Below are positions 61,618-64,000 of a DNA stretch of 64,000 nt, in pieces (position 1 is the first letter of the stretch; each line of letters starts with the position of its first letter). Source of the DNA: Paenibacillus abyssi (lineage in GTDB: Bacteria > Bacillota > Bacilli > Paenibacillales > Paenibacillaceae). Location of the stretch: assembly GCF_014640295.1 (NCBI RefSeq), contig NZ_BMGR01000006.1:1-64000 (forward strand), in the 5' to 3' direction. Position numbers and translations under genes: made by a program. The notes beneath the pieces are model-generated. The model was not told the DNA's origin. It did not search any database and saw nothing but the letters and a program-made list of their open reading frames with translations.

Positions 61618-63572
61618 TTGAGCTCCCCCTTTCCAAGCGACACGCCAAGCAGCTCAATCCGCCCCTTCATAAATGGCTCCATCGCAAGATCGATGACTGA
61701 CAGCTGAATGCGCTCCTGCTTTAAAATCCGCAAGGCGGATGCCATAAGCTTCGGATATGCCGCTGTATCACAGGAGGGAATAGCAAGAGTCGGGAGCTGA
61801 TTTTCTTGCAATTGTACAGATGAAGCCTCCAGCGCTTGAACGGGAAGGAATGCCTGCTTATTCTGCGCCTTGCGCAGCGAGTGCTGAAGTGCCGTTCGCA
61901 GCGCCAAAGTAGGGCTCAAGCCAACGCTTCCATACCAGCCGCTGCCGCTTGTACCGACCCATAGGACCGGGAAACCGCAGACTTCCTCCCCCATACCGAT
62001 CATCGGCGCTCCCTGCATCGTAGTCAAAGCCCGCAAGTAAAACCGGCATCGTTCATCTTCGACCTCACTAAGCTGTACCCGGAAGACAGAGGGTCTGCGA
62101 TCGCCTTGTTTTTTTGTGAACTCTTCTAACAAGCACTTATACAATGCGCGGGCCGCAGCTTCCGCTGCCGTCTCCCCGGCCCCGACGCCGGTGAAGGGCT
62201 GCAGCCGGGCTGAATGGCTCACTCCTTTCTCATTGAACGATAGCTTTTCCATAAACATGCCGGCCATTGCCGTCCCATACGCTTCAAGCCCCGACAGCCC
62301 CGCGTCCCGCCGTGCCTCCTCATGCGTCAGACCGGTGCAGACCATCTCCGGAAACAGCTTTGCCGGGCCAACAGAGAGTGGATCAACAGCCTGAACCCGG
62401 CATTGCGCCAGCGGAAGCTGCTTCAAATCTCCCTCCTCCCAAATATGAAAAATGCCGCACTCAGACGATGTCAATCCGCTGAAGTAAGCAATCATGTCAT
62501 TCGACCGGCTTTCATCCTTGAACTGTCCAAGCCGCAATTCCATATCACTGACTGGCTCGGCGATCTGAGCTCCGCTAACGATGGGATGCGGCAAGAACGT
62601 ATGCCAACTCCCTTCCAAGGTCTCCAGATCAAGCAAATAGAAATGATGCTCCCGATCCGGTATGCCAACACCGGCCAACGTTTTTAAGCATTCAAAGACA
62701 ATCACATTCGCAAGCATTGCACCCGCGGTGGAAGAGAAGGCGTGCAGCTGTGGATCCTTGCATATGGCGGTCTCGTGCAGCCTGTGCCAAGCCGATTCCC
62801 AGCAGTTTTCCGAATCCGGATGCACCAGCGGACCGGCCATTCCCGACTGCTGTACGATCATAGCGGGAAGCAGAACCTTTTTCTCCTCTCTGCAGGCGGC
62901 ATGAAGAGCCCTCCACTGTTCGTTATCACCTTCCTGTGATACATATAGAATCGCATCGAACGGCTGTACGACCTCCCGCCAGGGAATGTCCGCCTGATTG
63001 GGCTGCAGGTTAACCTCCTTTACTTCAACCGTAGGATCAGTTTTTCGCACATGCTGTGCTAGCTCTGCAATCCGCCCCAGGTTCACCGCCTGCGGGTCCC
63101 CGATCAGCATATGGATGTGCGGCAATCCGGATTCCAGCAGCGCCCCCACTAGCGAAACCAGGAACGGGCCGGAACCGACAGCTAACACTTTTGCCTCCCG
63201 ATAGGACTGGAAACGATACGCACCAGAATCACCCAAGCTGTCCAAAAATGCAATTTGAGCCGCATATTTTGCCACAATCTCACCCGGTAACTCGTGAGTG
63301 CGGTCTTGGCTTACATCCTTTACAAAGCCGTTTCGGTGCAAGCTTTCCGCGATTTCGATTACCCGGTTCCGGTATTCATCCGGCAATCCGTCCGTCAAAT
63401 CCGCCATCGTATAATTTCCGTCGAATACCGGCATCAGCTTTTCAATCCATTGATCAATTGCACTGCCTTCCATACGAAAAGAACCTGTATTATTCCGAAA
63501 ATATACACTGCCGTTAGGCTCAGGAAGAAAAAACGTATCTCCTTTAACTTTCAGACGCATAGAAGGGTTCAA
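61614..63572 (-). CDS. Thiazole-containing bacteriocin maturation protein (ThiF-like, leader-binding)
   Basis: A 652-residue protein. Residues about 1-90 look like a winged-helix leader-recognition element (MRLKVKGDTFFLPEPNGSVYFRNN, DLTDGLPDEYRNRVIEIAESL). Then a ThiF-like Rossmann region (KVLAVGSGPFLVSLVGALLES, GSG 133-135), SSTAGAMLANVIVFECLKTL, and a C-terminal half with paired SSECG/TGVGAGETAAEAAARALYKCL segments. It matches the large ThiF-like maturation protein known from heterocycloanthracin clusters, which would bring the precursor to the cyclodehydratase. TTG start at 63572, eight bases after AAGGAGG. Lies 173 bases after the precursor gene. Confidence 0.88.
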   Translation of the reverse strand: MNPSMRLKVKGDTFFLPEPNGSVYFRNNTGSFRMEGSAIDQWIEKLMPVFDGNYTMADLTDGLPDEYRNRVIEIAESLHRNGFVKDVSQDRTHELPGEIVAKYAAQIAFLDSLGDSGAYRFQSYREAKVLAVGSGPFLVSLVGALLESGLPHIHMLIGDPQAVNLGRIAELAQHVRKTDPTVEVKEVNLQPNQADIPWREVVQPFDAILYVSQEGDNEQWRALHAACREEKKVLLPAMIVQQSGMAGPLVHPDSENCWESAWHRLHETAICKDPQLHAFSSTAGAMLANVIVFECLKTLAGVGIPDREHHFYLLDLETLEGSWHTFLPHPIVSGAQIAEPVSDMELRLGQFKDESRSNDMIAYFSGLTSSECGIFHIWEEGDLKQLPLAQCRVQAVDPLSVGPAKLFPEMVCTGLTHEEARRDAGLSGLEAYGTAMAGMFMEKLSFNEKGVSHSARLQPFTGVGAGETAAEAAARALYKCLLEEFTKKQGDRRPSVFRVQLSEVEDERCRFYLRALTTMQGAPMIGMGEEVCGFPVLWVGTSGSGWYGSVGLSPTLALRTALQHSLRKAQNKQAFLPVQALEASSVQLQENQLPTLAIPSCDTAAYPKLMASALRILKQERIQLSVIDLAMEPFMKGRIELLGVSLGKGELK

Positions 63573-63673
63573 CTAACATTCCTCCTTGTCATTTGGTCTT
63601 TTCAAGCCTTCCATCTCTTCACTTTAATGGTATGTATAGCTATTTGTCCGTCATTCCTGAACTTGCATAGCAA

Positions 63674-63705
63674 TGCCCCGCAAACCCGACTTCTTTTGCA
63701 GGGCA
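63674..63705 (-). promoter_or_regulatory. Stem-loop between TOMM precursor and maturation genes
   Basis: TGCCCcGCAAA (63674-63684) pairs with TTTGCaGGGCA (63695-63705) around one mismatch. No T run follows on the minus strand. Such leaky hairpins between a precursor gene and its enzymes often raise precursor mRNA over enzyme mRNA; this role is inference. Confidence 0.45.
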
Positions 63706-63745
63706 GCCTTTCTCATTTTAAACAGCTTTGATATTCATCAGAGCA

Positions 63746-64000
63746 TTAGAAGCAGCGGGCGCAGCCGCCGCAGCGAAAACCTCCACAGCCTCCGCAGCCT
63801 CCGCAGCGAAAACCTCCGCAGCCTCCACAGCCTCCACAGCGGCCAAATCCTCCGCACACGCCAAATCCTCCGCACACGCCAAACCCCCCGCAGACACCAA
63901 ATCCGACACACAAACCGACGCATAACCTTGCATTTGCATTATTGTAATAGCTCTGATTGACCGACGGTGTCAGCTCACCCGCCTTGAATTCAGCAACTTG
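63746..64000 (-). CDS. TOMM precursor peptide, heterocycloanthracin type (5' end outside window)
   Basis: The minus-strand frame from the window edge to TAA 63746-63748 gives 84 residues with no internal stop. The first 26 visible residues are leader-like (VAEFKAGELTPSVNQSYY, then Asn/Ala). The last 58 residues hold 14 cysteines, at visible positions 27, 31, 37, 43, 49, 55, 58, 61, 66, 69, 72, 77, 80 and 83, nearly all the rest being Gly, Phe, Val and Arg in CGG, CGGFGV and CGGFRC units. Repeated Cys-X-X is the hallmark of heterocycloanthracin precursors. The start codon lies to the right of 64000. It is directly upstream of, and on the same strand as, its maturation genes. Confidence 0.88.
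   Translation of the reverse strand, partial: QVAEFKAGELTPSVNQSYYNNANARLCVGLCVGFGVCGGFGVCGGFGVCGGFGRCGGCGGCGGFRCGGCGGCGGFRCGGCARCF

Noticed and set aside
63718-63960. Ala/Glu-, Arg/Leu- and Ser/Ala-rich frames over the last 250 bases
   Set aside because: They are the other reading frames of the GGC/TGC-rich precursor gene; only the minus frame ending at 63746 gives a leader plus Cys-x-x core next to matching enzymes.
1-64000. tRNA, rRNA, riboswitch or intact insertion sequence
   Set aside because: No cloverleaf, rRNA core, known riboswitch core or transposase was recognised by reading; covariance-model searches were not possible here.

Overview
The window reads as chromosome of an endospore-forming, low-to-moderate GC Firmicute, most likely Paenibacillaceae. 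Evidence: two complete spore-germinant receptor operons, a CotD-like coat protein, strong AGGAGG ribosome sites, many TTG/GTG starts, sigma-A promoters, and a YesM/YesN-type two-component system beside a CUT1 sugar transporter. No rRNA, tRNA, CRISPR array, intact transposase or prophage gene was seen.

Layout. (1) 1-3.5 kb: lipoprotein PAP2/haloperoxidase-like phosphatase, truncated hemoglobin, DUF2157/GDYXXLXY membrane pair. (2) 3.8-14.4 kb: minus-strand carbohydrate locus (two TIM-barrel isomerases, zinc alcohol dehydrogenase, CUT1 ABC importer, Gfo/Idh/MocA dehydrogenase) preceded by a sensor kinase and AraC-type response regulator. (3) 14.4-18.3 kb: small membrane protein, nitrilase divergent from a MocR regulator, and an SDR with its own operator. 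(4) 18.3-28.3 kb: ROK regulator and a second carbohydrate locus with an RbsA/C/B-type importer, three Gfo/Idh/MocA dehydrogenases and one isomerase. Two near-identical sigma-A promoters, each with an inverted repeat centred on the -35 box, drive it. (5) 28.5-38.5 kb: LacI regulator, a third importer, aldehyde and iron alcohol dehydrogenases, a solitary iolB and a decayed luciferase-like monooxygenase; a divergent M24 peptidase homologue shares LacI-type operators. (6) 38.6-53 kb: two gerA-type operons interleaved with electrophile/quinone-stress genes (nitroreductase plus rhodanese-like protein; an mhqR-dioxygenase-mhqD-flavin reductase operon; IDEAL protein plus old yellow enzyme). The nitroreductase and old-yellow-enzyme operons share one promoter/operator architecture, and the mhq operon has a recognisable MhqR box. 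(7) 53.1-58 kb: three-subunit molybdenum hydroxylase flanked by small proteins, a CotD-like protein and a His/Trp-rich repeat protein. (8) 58-64 kb: thiazole/oxazole-modified microcin (TOMM) cluster of the heterocycloanthracin type: tandem-domain SagB dehydrogenase, fused cyclodehydratase (YcaO), ThiF-like maturation protein and, cut by the window end, the Cys-Gly-Gly-rich precursor peptide.

How it works together: regions 2, 4 and 5 each pair an importer and lipoprotein receptor with NAD-dependent sugar/polyol dehydrogenases and isomerases, as expected for inositol-like or oxidised-sugar catabolism; the substrates cannot be read from sequence. Region 6 combines germinant sensing with detoxification of quinones and other electrophiles. 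Region 8 is a natural-product locus, and its precursor is the most interesting single object here.

Limits: all functions come from motif reading by eye. No database search was run. Starts were chosen from visible ribosome-binding sites.
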